Made by a program: the position numbers and the translations under genes
Source: Firmicutes bacterium ASF500
GTDB lineage: Bacteria > Bacillota > Clostridia > Oscillospirales > Oscillospiraceae
Reading direction: 5' to 3'
NCBI GenBank assembly: GCA_000492175.2
Contig: CP097573.1
Location: 310,001 to 374,000, forward strand
DNA length: 64,000 nucleotides
The notes under the pieces: model-generated
Seen by the model: only the letters and a program-made list of their open reading frames with translations
Databases searched by the model: none
Told to the model about the DNA's origin: nothing
In this document: one piece after another, positions 34,148 to 42,533 of the stretch
Layout of the letters: every line of letters starts with the position of its first letter
Numbering within the stretch: position 1 is the first letter of the stretch

Positions 34148-35833
34148 ATGCTCTCATTGCTTCACATCGAAAACATCGCCATTATCGAGTCGGCGGACAT
34201 CAGCTTTGACCGGGGCTTTAACGTCCTGACCGGCGAGACGGGGGCGGGTAAATCCATCGTCATCGATGCCATCAGCGCCGTCCTGGGGGAGCGGACCAGC
34301 CGGGAGCTGATCCGCACCGGGGCCAAATCGGCGCTGGTCAACGCGGTGTTCACCGGCTCTCTGCCCTTGAAGTGGCTGGAGGACAACGGCTTTTCCCAGG
34401 ACGGGGAGGAGCTGATGCTCCAGCGGGAGATTCAGGGGGACGGGCGCAACGCCTGCCGGGTCAATGGCCGGCCTCTGACAGTGGCTCAGCTCCGGGAGCT
34501 GGGGCGTCAGCTCCTCAACATCCACGGCCAGCACGACGGACAGCAGCTTCTGGACCCGGACTGCCACCTGGGCTATCTGGACAGCTTCGGCAAGACGGTC
34601 CCTCTTCTGGAGAACTATCAGTCCGCCCACCGCTCACTGTCCGACCTGCGCAAGCGGATCGCCGCCCTGGAGATGGACGAGGCGGAGCGCTCCCGCCGGG
34701 TGGACACCCTGGAGTACCAGATCAAGGAGCTGGAGCGGGCCGAGCTGCGCCCCGGGGAGGATGAGGAGCTGGACGCCCGAAAGACCCTTCTGCGCAGCTC
34801 CGGCAAGCTGATGGAGGCCCTCCAGGAGGCCCAGTTTGCCCTGTCCGGCGGGGAGGACAGCCGGGGGGCCTGCGATTTAATCAGCGAGGCGGAGGGGGCT
34901 GTCCGCTCCGTCACCCGGCTGGGGCCTCAGCTGGAGGAGCTGGGGGAGAAGCTGACCAGTCTGCGCTGTGCCGCCGACGACGCGGCGGAGGTCCTGCGGG
35001 ACTTTGCCGACGAGTTCGATTTCTCTCCCGACGAGCTGGACCAGCTGGAGAGCCGATTGGACGTGATTTACCGGCTGAAAAAGAAATATGGCCCCACCGT
35101 GGCCGATATGCTGGACTACCTGGAGCGGTGCAAAGGGGAGCTGGAGCAGATTCAGGACGCCGACGACACCATCCAGCGGCTGGAGAAGGAGCTGGAGAAG
35201 GCGAAAACGGAAGCGGTCAAGCGGGGCGAGGCCCTGACCAAGGCCCGGAAAAAGGCGGCGGTGAGCCTCCAGAAGCGGGTACAGGAGGAGCTGCGCCAGC
35301 TGGATATGCCCAAGGTGCAGTTCGTCACCGACTTCGCCCCCAGCCCCGGCCAGGACGGCATGGACGACACGGGGATGGATCAGGTGCAGTTCCTCATGTC
35401 CGCCAACCTAGGGGAGGCCCTCAAGCCCATTCAAAAGGTGGCCTCCGGCGGCGAGCTGGCCCGGATTATGCTGGCCCTGAAAAATGTGCTGGCCGAGGAC
35501 GACGGCATCGGCAGTCTGGTCTTTGACGAGGTGGACACCGGCGTGTCCGGCCGTGCGGCCCAGAAGGTGGCGGAGAAGATGGCCGACGTGGCCCGGCGCA
35601 AGCAGGTGCTGTGCGTCACCCATCTGCCCCAGATCGCCGCTATGGCGGACACCCACTTCTCAGTAGAGAAGGGGGAGAAGAAGGGCCGCACCTTCACCAA
35701 CGTGGAGCGTCTGGACCGGCAGGGCAGGGTGGACGAGCTGGCCCGCCTCATCGGCGGGGCTACCGTCACCGACGTTCTGCGTCAGAGCGCCTCGGAGCTC
35801 CTGGAGCAGGCGGACGCCTATCATAAACAGTAA
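34148..35833 (+). CDS. recN: DNA repair protein RecN
   Basis: 561 residues. SMC-like ATPase for double-strand-break repair. Walker A in 'TGETGAGKSIVIDAI', QHDGQQLL Q-loop region, central coiled coil, then signature 'KVASGGELARIMLAL', Walker B 'VFDEVDTGVSG' and 'VTHLPQIAAMAD'. ATG follows GGGAGGAGGATACGGCT. Last gene of the nusB cluster. Confidence 0.96.
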   Translation: MLSLLHIENIAIIESADISFDRGFNVLTGETGAGKSIVIDAISAVLGERTSRELIRTGAKSALVNAVFTGSLPLKWLEDNGFSQDGEELMLQREIQGDGRNACRVNGRPLTVAQLRELGRQLLNIHGQHDGQQLLDPDCHLGYLDSFGKTVPLLENYQSAHRSLSDLRKRIAALEMDEAERSRRVDTLEYQIKELERAELRPGEDEELDARKTLLRSSGKLMEALQEAQFALSGGEDSRGACDLISEAEGAVRSVTRLGPQLEELGEKLTSLRCAADDAAEVLRDFADEFDFSPDELDQLESRLDVIYRLKKKYGPTVADMLDYLERCKGELEQIQDADDTIQRLEKELEKAKTEAVKRGEALTKARKKAAVSLQKRVQEELRQLDMPKVQFVTDFAPSPGQDGMDDTGMDQVQFLMSANLGEALKPIQKVASGGELARIMLALKNVLAEDDGIGSLVFDEVDTGVSGRAAQKVAEKMADVARRKQVLCVTHLPQIAAMADTHFSVEKGEKKGRTFTNVERLDRQGRVDELARLIGGATVTDVLRQSASELLEQADAYHKQ

Positions 35834-35867
35834 AAAACGGGGCGTGCGGCTTAGTTGCCGCACGCCC
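35832..35867 (-). terminator. Terminator of the sodium symporter gene
   Basis: A perfect 11-bp stem (GGGCGTGCGGC / GCCGCACGCCC). On the minus strand it is followed by TTTTTT (A-run at 35832-35837). On the + side no T-run follows, so it mainly serves the minus strand but could also stop recN transcripts. Confidence 0.8.
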
Positions 35868-35884
35868 GCTGTATTGTGGACAGC

Positions 35885-37315
35885 TTACTGACTGACTGTA
35901 AAGAACTGGACAATCTGCCCATAGAGGATGAACGCCATACCCAGCGGGGCAATGAACTTGATGCAGACATTGAAGAAGGTGTACAGACTGCCGTTCATTT
36001 TGTGGCCCTCCATATTTACCTCGTCCCGAATCACCTTGGGGCCCACGAACCAGCCCAGCCAGATGGACATGAGCAGGGCGCCCAGAGGCATAGCGATGCC
36101 CTCGGAGACGGAGTCCATGAAGTCCAGCCAGGTGCTGGAGAAGGGCAGGCCGGTCTCCTGGAAGGGAATCCACAGGCCGTTTTTGCCCAGGCCGTCGGCG
36201 GCCACCAGGGCGGCCTCGATAAAGATCACGACACAGACGATGGTGACCAGCTTTGCCCGGTTGGGAATCTTACCCTTGAGGGCGATGCGGTCGGACAGGA
36301 AGGTGACCAGCACCTCCAGCAGAGCGATCGAGGAGGTGATAGCGGCCAGAATGACCAGCAGGTAGAAGATCACGCCGAACAGGGGGCCGGCGGTACCCAT
36401 AGCGTTGAACACGTCCTGAAGGGTGATGAACAGCAGGGCGGGCCCCTGCTTTCCGGCACCCTCTCCGCCCAGGGCGAAGGCGGCGGGCAGGACGGCCATA
36501 CCGGCCAGAATGGCCACGATGGTGTCAGAGACGATGATAATCAGGGAGTTCTTTACCAAACTCTCCTTCTTGCTCAGGTAGGAGCCGTAGGTGACGGTGA
36601 TGCCCATAGCCAGAGAGAGGGAGAAGAACATCTGTCCGCCCGCGGCGGAGAGCACTTTGAGGAAATTCTCTTTAAAGGGGGCAAAGTTAGGGGTGAACAT
36701 GAACGCCAGACCCTCGCCGGCCCCGGGCAGGGTGACGGCCCGGATAATGACCACCAGCAGCATAATGAACAGGGCGGGCATACCGATTTTGTTGAACTTC
36801 TCGATACCGTCCTTGATGCCGCCCCGGATGATAAGGAAGCAGATGAAGATGAAAATAAAGGTGAAGGCCACCGCACCGAACTGGTTGACCCGCACCGCCT
36901 CGAAGGAGTCGCCGCCGGACAGGCCCGCCAGAGCAGACACGCTGAAGGCCAGGTCGGCCAGATTCAGAGACATGTACTCCACGCAGTAAGCGCCCAGCAC
37001 GGTGTAGAAGCTCAGAATCAGGAAGGGGGAGAGCATCGCCAGGAAGCCCAGGAAGGTGCCCATTTTGCCGCCCAGCTGCTGATAGCTCACCAGTACGCTC
37101 CGGCCCGCCCGCCGGCCGATCGCCAGCTCGCACAGCATTATACTGAAGCCCACGGTGGCGGCCAGAATCAGATAGACAATCAGGAAGGCGAAGCCTCCGT
37201 TGTCACCCATCTTATAGGGAAAGCCCCAGATGTTGCCCAGGCCCACGGCGGAGCCCACGGCGGCCATCAGGAATCCGAAGTTGCTGCCCCATTCTCCTCT
37301 GTGATGTTGTTCCAT
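35885..37315 (-). CDS. Neurotransmitter:sodium symporter (SNF) family transporter
   Basis: 476 residues, 11-12 membrane segments of the LeuT fold. The N-terminal helix 1 pattern 'FGFLMAAVGSAVGLGNIWGFPYKMGDNGGFAFLIVYL' includes the unwound substrate/Na+ site, and helix 6 is in 'GGQMFFSLSLAMGITVTYGSYL'. Bacterial members import amino acids with Na+; the particular amino acid is unknown. ATG follows AGGAGGAACATT. Own promoter and terminator. Confidence 0.93.
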   Translation of the reverse strand: MEQHHRGEWGSNFGFLMAAVGSAVGLGNIWGFPYKMGDNGGFAFLIVYLILAATVGFSIMLCELAIGRRAGRSVLVSYQQLGGKMGTFLGFLAMLSPFLILSFYTVLGAYCVEYMSLNLADLAFSVSALAGLSGGDSFEAVRVNQFGAVAFTFIFIFICFLIIRGGIKDGIEKFNKIGMPALFIMLLVVIIRAVTLPGAGEGLAFMFTPNFAPFKENFLKVLSAAGGQMFFSLSLAMGITVTYGSYLSKKESLVKNSLIIIVSDTIVAILAGMAVLPAAFALGGEGAGKQGPALLFITLQDVFNAMGTAGPLFGVIFYLLVILAAITSSIALLEVLVTFLSDRIALKGKIPNRAKLVTIVCVVIFIEAALVAADGLGKNGLWIPFQETGLPFSSTWLDFMDSVSEGIAMPLGALLMSIWLGWFVGPKVIRDEVNMEGHKMNGSLYTFFNVCIKFIAPLGMAFILYGQIVQFFTVSQ

Positions 37316-37366
37316 AATGTTCCTCCTGTTTACAATTTATTCACACTGAAATGTCAGTTAAACGTC

Positions 37367-37395
37367 ATTTTACCAGAAACAGCTGTGTCAGTCAA
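37367..37395 (-). promoter_or_regulatory. Promoter of the sodium symporter gene
   Basis: On the minus strand: TTGACT (37390-37395), a 17-base spacer and TAAAAT (37367-37372), about 50 bases before the start. Confidence 0.75.
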
Positions 37396-37479
37396 CGGTG
37401 AAACTGATAAAATCGGAGGGGAAAAGCCGTAATATGTGAGGAAAAAGCCGAGAAACAGGCAAAAAATCAAGGCCGCCTA

Positions 37480-37507
37480 TTGCGCTTTTTCCAGAGTTTA
37501 GTATAAT
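37480..37507 (+). promoter_or_regulatory. Promoter of the ABM/DHFR-like pair
   Basis: TTGCGC (37480-37485), a 16-base spacer and TATAAT (37502-37507), 49 bases before the GTG start. Confidence 0.65.
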
Positions 37508-37555
37508 AGGTTCAATGGAAGCTATAGGCAAGCTATGGAGCAAGGGGGCGTTGGT

Positions 37556-37927
37556 GTGTTTCACGAAATTTGTATTTATGAGGCGAAAATTGATAAGCAG
37601 GATGAGATCGAGGCGCTGATGGAGGAGGTCGCCGGGTTCTACCGCGCCCAGCCTGGCGTTGTTGACGTTAGGTATATCAAGCGTACGCACCGGCAGGAGG
37701 ACTTTAACGCCGTCAAGGAGGGAAAGCCGCCCATTCGATTGACAAAATGGGTGGGTAAGGTCACATATGTGCTGCACTGGACGCTGGAGGACGAGGAGAC
37801 CCACGCCCGTGTTTCAAAGCTGGGATTGGAGCGATTCTATAAGAGATGGAACCGCTGTCTGACCACGATGCCCAAAATCATATTGGGCGAGGATGTCGTA
37901 CGGCACACAGGGAAGGAGAGGACATGA
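37556..37927 (+). CDS. Small dimeric alpha/beta-barrel (ABM-like) protein
   Basis: 123 residues. 'FHEICIYEAKIDKQDEIEALMEEVAGFYRAQPGVVDVRYIKRTHR' has the beta-alpha-beta pattern of antibiotic-biosynthesis-monooxygenase-type ferredoxin-like barrels, with a charged C-terminal half. No catalytic residues can be pointed to. GTG at 37556 with AAGGGGG upstream is preferred; an ATG at 37535 would add seven residues. ATGA overlap with the next gene suggests a functional pair. Confidence 0.7.
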   Translation: MFHEICIYEAKIDKQDEIEALMEEVAGFYRAQPGVVDVRYIKRTHRQEDFNAVKEGKPPIRLTKWVGKVTYVLHWTLEDEETHARVSKLGLERFYKRWNRCLTTMPKIILGEDVVRHTGKERT

Positions 37928-38472
37928 GCGTATTTTTCTATGGCTGTATCACCCTGGACGGCTATCTGGCCGACAAAAATCACGGGCTGACCTGGCTCCA
38001 TGAGACGGGCAGTCCAGAGGAGACGGACTGCGACAACTTCTACGCGGCGATGGACATCACCGTGATGGGCCGGCAGACCTTCGACGAGATCGCCCGGCTG
38101 GAGGACGCCGCCAGTTTTTACCCCACCACGGAGAACTATGTGTTTACCCACGCCGAAAGCCTGCCTCAGAAGGGATTTACCCCGGTGAGCGGAGACCCGG
38201 CGGAGTTTGTGGCGGGGCTGGGGCCGGACAAAAATATCTGGATCATCGGCGGGAATACCATCCTGGCCCCGCTCCTGGAGCGGGACATGGTGGACCACCT
38301 GATTGTCCAGGTTGCCCCTGTTCTGCTGGGGGAGGGCATTCCGTTGTTCACCCAGAAGGAGGGAAAGATGCGGTTCCGCCTGGACGAGGTCAAGCAATAC
38401 GGGCAGTTTGCGGAGCTGATTTACAGCAAAAATGGGGCAAGTCCCTGTGAATTTCTGGTTGACAACAGGTAA
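37924..38472 (+). CDS. Dihydrofolate reductase family (RibD C-terminal-like) protein
   Basis: 182 residues: 'FYGCITLDGYLADKNHGLTWLHE' is the N-terminal signature, 'DITVMGRQTFDEI' and 'IWIIGGNTILAPLLERDMVDHLIVQVAPVLLGEGIPLF' form the NADPH-binding and core strands of the RibD_C/DHFR fold. Such YyaP/YwjB-type proteins are reductases of unknown substrate, not necessarily folate enzymes. Starts in an ATGA overlap with the ABM-like gene. The promoter of the downstream T-box overlaps its stop. Confidence 0.88.
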   Translation: MSVFFYGCITLDGYLADKNHGLTWLHETGSPEETDCDNFYAAMDITVMGRQTFDEIARLEDAASFYPTTENYVFTHAESLPQKGFTPVSGDPAEFVAGLGPDKNIWIIGGNTILAPLLERDMVDHLIVQVAPVLLGEGIPLFTQKEGKMRFRLDEVKQYGQFAELIYSKNGASPCEFLVDNR

Positions 38473-38487
38473 AATCTGTGGTAGAGT
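38459..38487 (+). promoter_or_regulatory. Promoter of the T-box leader
   Basis: TTGACA (38459-38464), a 17-base spacer and TAGAGT (38482-38487). The -35 lies inside the end of the reductase gene. Confidence 0.7.
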
Positions 38488-38494
38488 GTGACCA

Positions 38495-38757
38495 CTGCGA
38501 CGAAAAGGACAAGTAGCGCGGCGATTTCCCGCACAGAGAGCCCCTGATTTGGTGGAACAGGGGAGGGGAGCGCCCTGTGAATACCCCTTGGAGCAGCCGC
38601 CTGAACCGCGTGAGCGCAGTAGGGGACAGGCCGGGCCGCGCCCGTTACCGCGCCGGAGCTTCACGCTCCACGAGGTCCGTTCCGCGAGGGACGGACGAAC
38701 CAGAGGTGGTACCGCGTTATGACGCCCTCTGTCCGAGCTTCGGACAGAGGGCTTTTT
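38495..38757 (+). promoter_or_regulatory. T-box leader, tyrosine specifier (UAC)
   Basis: The conserved T-box sequence AGAGGTGGTACCGCG is at 38703-38717. The 3' side of Stem I reads GUGAAUACCCCUUGGAGC, which places UAC (Tyr, 38582-38584) as specifier codon after the usual GAA. The terminator stem (GCCCTCTGTCCGA / TCGGACAGAGGGC, 38724-38752) with T5 follows. Uncharged tRNA-Tyr would stabilise the antiterminator and turn on the EamA transporter and tyrS downstream. This explains the 302-bp stretch without a gene. Confidence 0.92.
38724..38757 (+). terminator. T-box terminator
   Basis: A 13-bp stem with loop GCT followed by TTTTT. It ends about 17 bases before the EamA start and is the off-state of the tyrosine T-box. 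Confidence 0.9.
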
Positions 38758-38774
38758 GCAAGGAAGTGATTGTT

Positions 38775-39623
38775 ATGTCAGCGCGCAGGAGGGGGACGCT
38801 TTTCGTCTTCATTGCCGCTGTCCTGTACAGCATCGGGGGACTGTGCATCAAATTTATCCCCTGGAGCGGACTGGCCATCAACGGTGGACGAACCGCCATC
38901 GCGGCGGTGGTGGTGGGGCTGTATCTCGTCGTCACCCGCCACCGGCCCCGGCTGAACCGCTGGATATTTCTAGGGGCGCTGTGCGTCTTCTTCGCCCACA
39001 CCCTCTTCGCCATCGCCAACAAGATGACCACCGCCACCAACGCGATTGTGCTCCAGTTCACCGCGCCGGTGTTTGTGATCCTGTTCTCCATCCTCTGTTT
39101 TCACAAACGGCCCAGCCGTCTGGACCTGACCGCCTGCGCGGCGGTGATGGGGGGTATCCTGTTCTTCTTTGTGGACAAGATATCCCCGGGGGCGATGATG
39201 GGCAACGCCCTTGCGCTGGCCTCCGGGGTGGCTTACGCCGGGGTGTTTCTCCTGCGGGAGATGCCCAACAGCGACGCCATCTCCTCCGTGTTCTGGGGGG
39301 ATGTCCTCAGCGCGGCGGTGGGCCTGCCCTTCCTGTTCCTGGAGACGGAATTTACCCAGACCGCGGTGTTCAGCCTGGTAATTTTAGGCGTGTTTCAGGT
39401 GGCGATTGCCTACATCCTGATGACCGAGGGCCTGAAAACCACCCCGCCCGTCACGGCCAGCCTGGTTTCCGGCATTGAGCCGGTGCTCAGCCCTATCCTG
39501 GTGGCCCTCTTCTACGGCGAGCGGGTCAGCCTGATGGCCCTGACCGGCGCGGCCATTGTCGTGGTCAGCGTCGTCATCTATAATGTGATCTTGGCCCGCC
39601 AGCCTGTGGCGGACTGTCAATAA
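38775..39623 (+). CDS. EamA/DMT family transporter under tyrosine T-box control
   Basis: 282 residues, ten membrane segments in two EamA repeats ('GTLFVFIAAVLYSIGGLCIKFIPW...' and 'MGNALALASGVAYAGVFLL...'; C-terminal 'PPVTASLVSGIEPVLSPILVALFYGERVS'). Members move amino acids and other metabolites, often outward. Its position between a Tyr T-box and tyrS suggests uptake of tyrosine or a precursor when tRNA-Tyr is uncharged; this is inference. ATG 38775 follows AAGGAAGTGATTGTT. Confidence 0.88.
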   Translation: MSARRRGTLFVFIAAVLYSIGGLCIKFIPWSGLAINGGRTAIAAVVVGLYLVVTRHRPRLNRWIFLGALCVFFAHTLFAIANKMTTATNAIVLQFTAPVFVILFSILCFHKRPSRLDLTACAAVMGGILFFFVDKISPGAMMGNALALASGVAYAGVFLLREMPNSDAISSVFWGDVLSAAVGLPFLFLETEFTQTAVFSLVILGVFQVAIAYILMTEGLKTTPPVTASLVSGIEPVLSPILVALFYGERVSLMALTGAAIVVVSVVIYNVILARQPVADCQ

Positions 39624-39638
39624 AAAGGAGAGAAAGCT

Positions 39639-40862
39639 ATGACCTGTTATGAAGAATTGAAGGCCCGGGGCCTCATCGCCCAGGTGACCAACGAAGAGGA
39701 AATTTCCAAAATGGTGAACGAGGGGAAGGCGGTGTTTTACATCGGCTTCGACCCCACCGCCGACTCCCTCCATGTGGGCCACTTCATGGCCCTGTGCCTG
39801 ATGAAGCGCCTGCAAATGGCCGGCAACCGGCCCATCGCCCTCATCGGCGGGGGCACCGGCATGATCGGCGACCCCTCCGGCCGCACCGACATGCGCTCCA
39901 TGATGACCACCGAGACCATCCAGCACAACTGCGACTGCTTCAAGAAGCAGATGGAGCGGTTCATTGAGTTCGGCGAGGGCAAGGCCAGGATGATTAACAA
40001 CGCCGACTGGCTGCTCAAGCTGAACTACGTGGAGCTGCTGCGGGAGGTGGGCGCCTGCTTCTCGGTGAACAACATGCTCCGGGCCGAGTGCTACAAGCAG
40101 CGGATGGAGAAGGGACTGTCCTTCCTGGAGTTCAACTATATGATTATGCAGTCCTACGACTTCTACTACCTGTTCCAGAATTACGGCTGCAACATGCAGT
40201 TCGGCGGCGACGACCAGTGGTCCAACATGCTGGGGGGCACCGAGCTCATCCGCCGGAAGCTGGGCAAGGACGCCCACGCCATGACCATCACCCTGCTGCT
40301 CAACTCCGAGGGCAAGAAGATGGGCAAGACCGCCAAGGGCGCGGTGTGGCTGGACCCCAACAAGACCTCCCCCTACGAGTTCTACCAGTACTGGCGCAAT
40401 GTGGGCGACGGCGATGTGCTCAAGTGCCTGCGGATGCTCACCTTCCTGCCTCTGGAGCAGATCGACGAGATGGACAAGTGGGAGGGCAGTCAGCTGAACA
40501 CCGCCAAAGAGGTCCTGGCCTTTGAGCTGACCAAGCTGGTCCACGGGGAGGAGGAGGCCGTCAAGGCTCAGGAGGCCGCCAAGGCTCTGTTCGTGGGGGG
40601 CGGCGATATGTCCAACGTGCCCGCCACCCAGCTCACCGAGGCCGACCTCACCGATGGGGCCATCGGCGTGCTGGACCTGATGGTCAAGTGCAAGCTGGCT
40701 CCCTCCAAGAAGGAGGCCCGCCGCCTGGTGGAACAGGGCGGGGTGGAGGTCAACGGCGAGAAGGTGGTCTCCGCCACCGTGAGCTATACCGCCGGTGACC
40801 TGTCCAACGACGGCCTGATGGTGAAGAAGGGCAAAAAGGTGTATCACAAAGCCCATATGTAA
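39639..40862 (+). CDS. tyrS: Tyrosine-tRNA ligase
   Basis: 407 residues. Class I synthetase: HIGH-like '[14 protein letters not shown]', tyrosine pocket '[12 protein letters not shown]', KMSKS-like '[14 protein letters not shown]' and C-terminal S4 domain ('[14 protein letters not shown]'). This is the TyrRS type with GKT in the mobile loop. ATG follows AAAAGGAGAGAAAGCT, 15 bp after the transporter stop, so the T-box controls both. A terminator follows. Confidence 0.97.
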   Translation: MTCYEELKARGLIAQVTNEEEISKMVNEGKAVFYIGFDPTADSLHVGHFMALCLMKRLQMAGNRPIALIGGGTGMIGDPSGRTDMRSMMTTETIQHNCDCFKKQMERFIEFGEGKARMINNADWLLKLNYVELLREVGACFSVNNMLRAECYKQRMEKGLSFLEFNYMIMQSYDFYYLFQNYGCNMQFGGDDQWSNMLGGTELIRRKLGKDAHAMTITLLLNSEGKKMGKTAKGAVWLDPNKTSPYEFYQYWRNVGDGDVLKCLRMLTFLPLEQIDEMDKWEGSQLNTAKEVLAFELTKLVHGEEEAVKAQEAAKALFVGGGDMSNVPATQLTEADLTDGAIGVLDLMVKCKLAPSKKEARRLVEQGGVEVNGEKVVSATVSYTAGDLSNDGLMVKKGKKVYHKAHM

Positions 40863-40872
40863 AGCTGCACGT

Positions 40873-40903
40873 AAACGGAGATGGGGAAACTCCATCTCCG
40901 TTT
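40873..40903 (+). terminator. Terminator of tyrS
   Basis: AAACGGAGATGG / CCATCTCCGTTT, 12-bp stem with a 7-base loop, followed by GTCTGTTTTT. Confidence 0.9.
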
Positions 40904-41004
40904 GTCTGTTTTTACGCACAAATGGCGGGAGTATGAAAAAATAATTGTGATTGGATATCCAGGGGCAGGGAGGTATTTGAGGAATTTAGGTCAAGAAAAC
41001 AAAA

Positions 41005-41115
41005 CTTTTGTTGACCGCACCCTCCCGGAAAGCGTCGGTTTGGGCCCATGTTAACTTTGGTTGACAGATTTCCAGGGCTTTTTGGTTGACTGCGCAGGGG
41101 TACGTCTGCTATGTT
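41005..41115 (+). promoter_or_regulatory. Promoter with three direct repeats before the HTH gene
   Basis: The motif CTTTTGTTGAC / CTTTGGTTGAC / TTTTTGGTTGAC occurs at 41005, 41055 and 41079. The last copy contains the -35 TTGACT (41086-41091); with an 18-base spacer the -10 is TATGTT (41110-41115). The repeats could be autoregulatory sites of the HTH protein encoded behind them. Confidence 0.55.
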
Positions 41116-41140
41116 GAGGGCAGAAAAGGAGGTTTTCTTT

Positions 41141-41935
41141 ATGAGCTTCGCGGAAAATTTGATGGCCCTGCGTAAGCAGCGGGGCTGGTCACAGGAGGAG
41201 CTGGGCAATCAGATCGGCGTGACCCGTCAGACGGTGTCCAAGTGGGAGATGGGGCAGAGCACCCCGGAGCTGGAGAAGCTGATTGAGCTGTCCCGGCTCT
41301 TCGGTCTGTCCATCGACCGGCTGGTAGGACTGGAGGAAGGGGAGGACACGCCCCCGTTTCAGAGCGTCCATGAGAGGATGCCAAGCGGACGGAACTGCGG
41401 CGTTTTCTATGAGTACATCAGCCCTGTAAAGGTATTTAGCCTGCCGCTGGTTCACATCCGGTTTGGCTTCGGCCCCAAGCTGGCGAAGGGCATTATCGCC
41501 ATCGGAAACTGCGCTGTAGGTGTGGTAGCCATTGGGGGCTGTGCCCTGGGGGTGATCTCTCTGGGCGGCGTCTGTCTGGGTCTGCTTCTGGCCCTGGGCG
41601 GGGTCAGCTTTGGACTGGCCGCGCTGGGCGGACTGGCTGTGGGCGGCTTCGCCGTAGGCGGGGGCGCCGTGGGACAGTGGCTTGCCATTGGCGGCGGGGC
41701 CTGCTCCAACTACTTAGCCATCGGCGGGGGAGCCATTTCGAAAGGGCTGGCAATCGGCGGCTCCGCCCAGGGGCATATCGCGGTGGCACGGGAGTCGGCG
41801 TTGGGGACCTACACCTTTGTCCGGGAGCTGGGCGGAACCGTGAGCGGAGCGGAGCTCTGGCCCCTCATTAAGAGGGAGTTCCCCCACATGTGGGACTGGG
41901 TCAAAAACGTGATCCTGTGGATGGTGGTAAAGTGA
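41141..41935 (+). CDS. XRE-family regulator with glycine-rich hydrophobic repeats
   Basis: 264 residues. N-terminal HTH ('LRKQRGWSQEELGNQIGVTRQTVSKWEMGQSTPELEKLIELSRLFGLSIDRLVG', 8-65). A central region of about 120 residues is built of six-residue-periodic units such as 'AIGNCAVGVVAIGGCALGVISLGG' and 'LAIGGGACSNYLAIGGGAISKG', hydrophobic and glycine-rich, suggesting a membrane-associated beta-solenoid or packed helices. A short globular C-terminus ends in a hydrophobic helix. Such HTH proteins are common in Clostridia; the signal is unknown. ATG 41141 follows AAAGGAGGTTTTCTTT. Confidence 0.8.
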   Translation: MSFAENLMALRKQRGWSQEELGNQIGVTRQTVSKWEMGQSTPELEKLIELSRLFGLSIDRLVGLEEGEDTPPFQSVHERMPSGRNCGVFYEYISPVKVFSLPLVHIRFGFGPKLAKGIIAIGNCAVGVVAIGGCALGVISLGGVCLGLLLALGGVSFGLAALGGLAVGGFAVGGGAVGQWLAIGGGACSNYLAIGGGAISKGLAIGGSAQGHIAVARESALGTYTFVRELGGTVSGAELWPLIKREFPHMWDWVKNVILWMVVK

Positions 41936-41988
41936 CAGGCACAATAGCTTGTCAGCCCGCATAGCATAGGGGAAAGGAGGTTTTCCCT

Positions 41989-42486
41989 ATGACGCTGCGG
42001 CCCTATGACAGGCAGGCGGCGGTGGAGTACGCCCACCGCTGGGCCTATTTTCGAAACCCAAACTACTATAACTTCGATGAGCTGGGGGGCGACTGCACCA
42101 ACTTCGCCTCCCAGTGTCTTTATGCCGGGGCGGGGGTGATGAATTTCACCCCCACCTTTGGCTGGTACTACGTAAACGTGAACAACCGAGCCCCGGCCTG
42201 GACGGGAGTGCGTTTTTTTTACGACTTCCTCACCCGGAGTAAGGAGAGCCCCGGTCCCGTCGGGAAGGAGGTGCCGGCGGACCAGGTCCAGCCCGGGGAC
42301 TTCGCCCAGCTCAGCTTTGCCGAGGGGGTGTTCAGCCACAACCCGGTGATCGTGGCGGTGGGCGGTCCGCCCTGCCTGGACAACATCCTGGTGGCCGCTC
42401 ACACGCAGGACGCCGACTGCCGCCCGCTGAGCAGTTACCCCGCCCGGGCGGTCCGGTTTCTCCATATCCTGGGGGTGTACAGTTGA
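41989..42486 (+). CDS. Putative amidase domain protein (Amidase_6, Cys-His fold)
   Basis: 165 residues made up of one putative amidase domain: 'YDRQAAVEYAHRWAYFRNPNYYNFDELGGDCTNFASQCLYAGAG' (catalytic Cys in GDCTNFASQ) and later 'FSHNPVIVAVG' and 'NILVAAHTQDADCRPLSSY' (His). No signal peptide is visible, so it may act inside the cell or spore. The family is often linked with sporulation or cell-wall turnover. ATG follows AAAGGAGGTTTTCCCT. Confidence 0.88.
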   Translation: MTLRPYDRQAAVEYAHRWAYFRNPNYYNFDELGGDCTNFASQCLYAGAGVMNFTPTFGWYYVNVNNRAPAWTGVRFFYDFLTRSKESPGPVGKEVPADQVQPGDFAQLSFAEGVFSHNPVIVAVGGPPCLDNILVAAHTQDADCRPLSSYPARAVRFLHILGVYS

Positions 42487-42512
42487 CCGCCGCCGTCGGA
42501 CTGTGGTAAGAT
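42483..42512 (+). promoter_or_regulatory. Promoter of the radical SAM gene
   Basis: TTGACC (42483-42488), an 18-base spacer and TAAGAT (42507-42512), 21 bases before the GTG start. Confidence 0.6.
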
Positions 42513-42533
42513 AGAGAGAAAGGGGGCGAGGCT

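Noticed and set aside
35855..37432. 525-codon open frame antisense to the sodium symporter
   Set aside because: Shadow frame full of His/Gln/Gly; the symporter on the other strand has clear family motifs, promoter and terminator.
41111..41140. Upstream start for the glycine-repeat HTH protein
   Set aside because: The extra codons overlap the -10 and Shine-Dalgarno; 41141 has an AAAGGAGG site.
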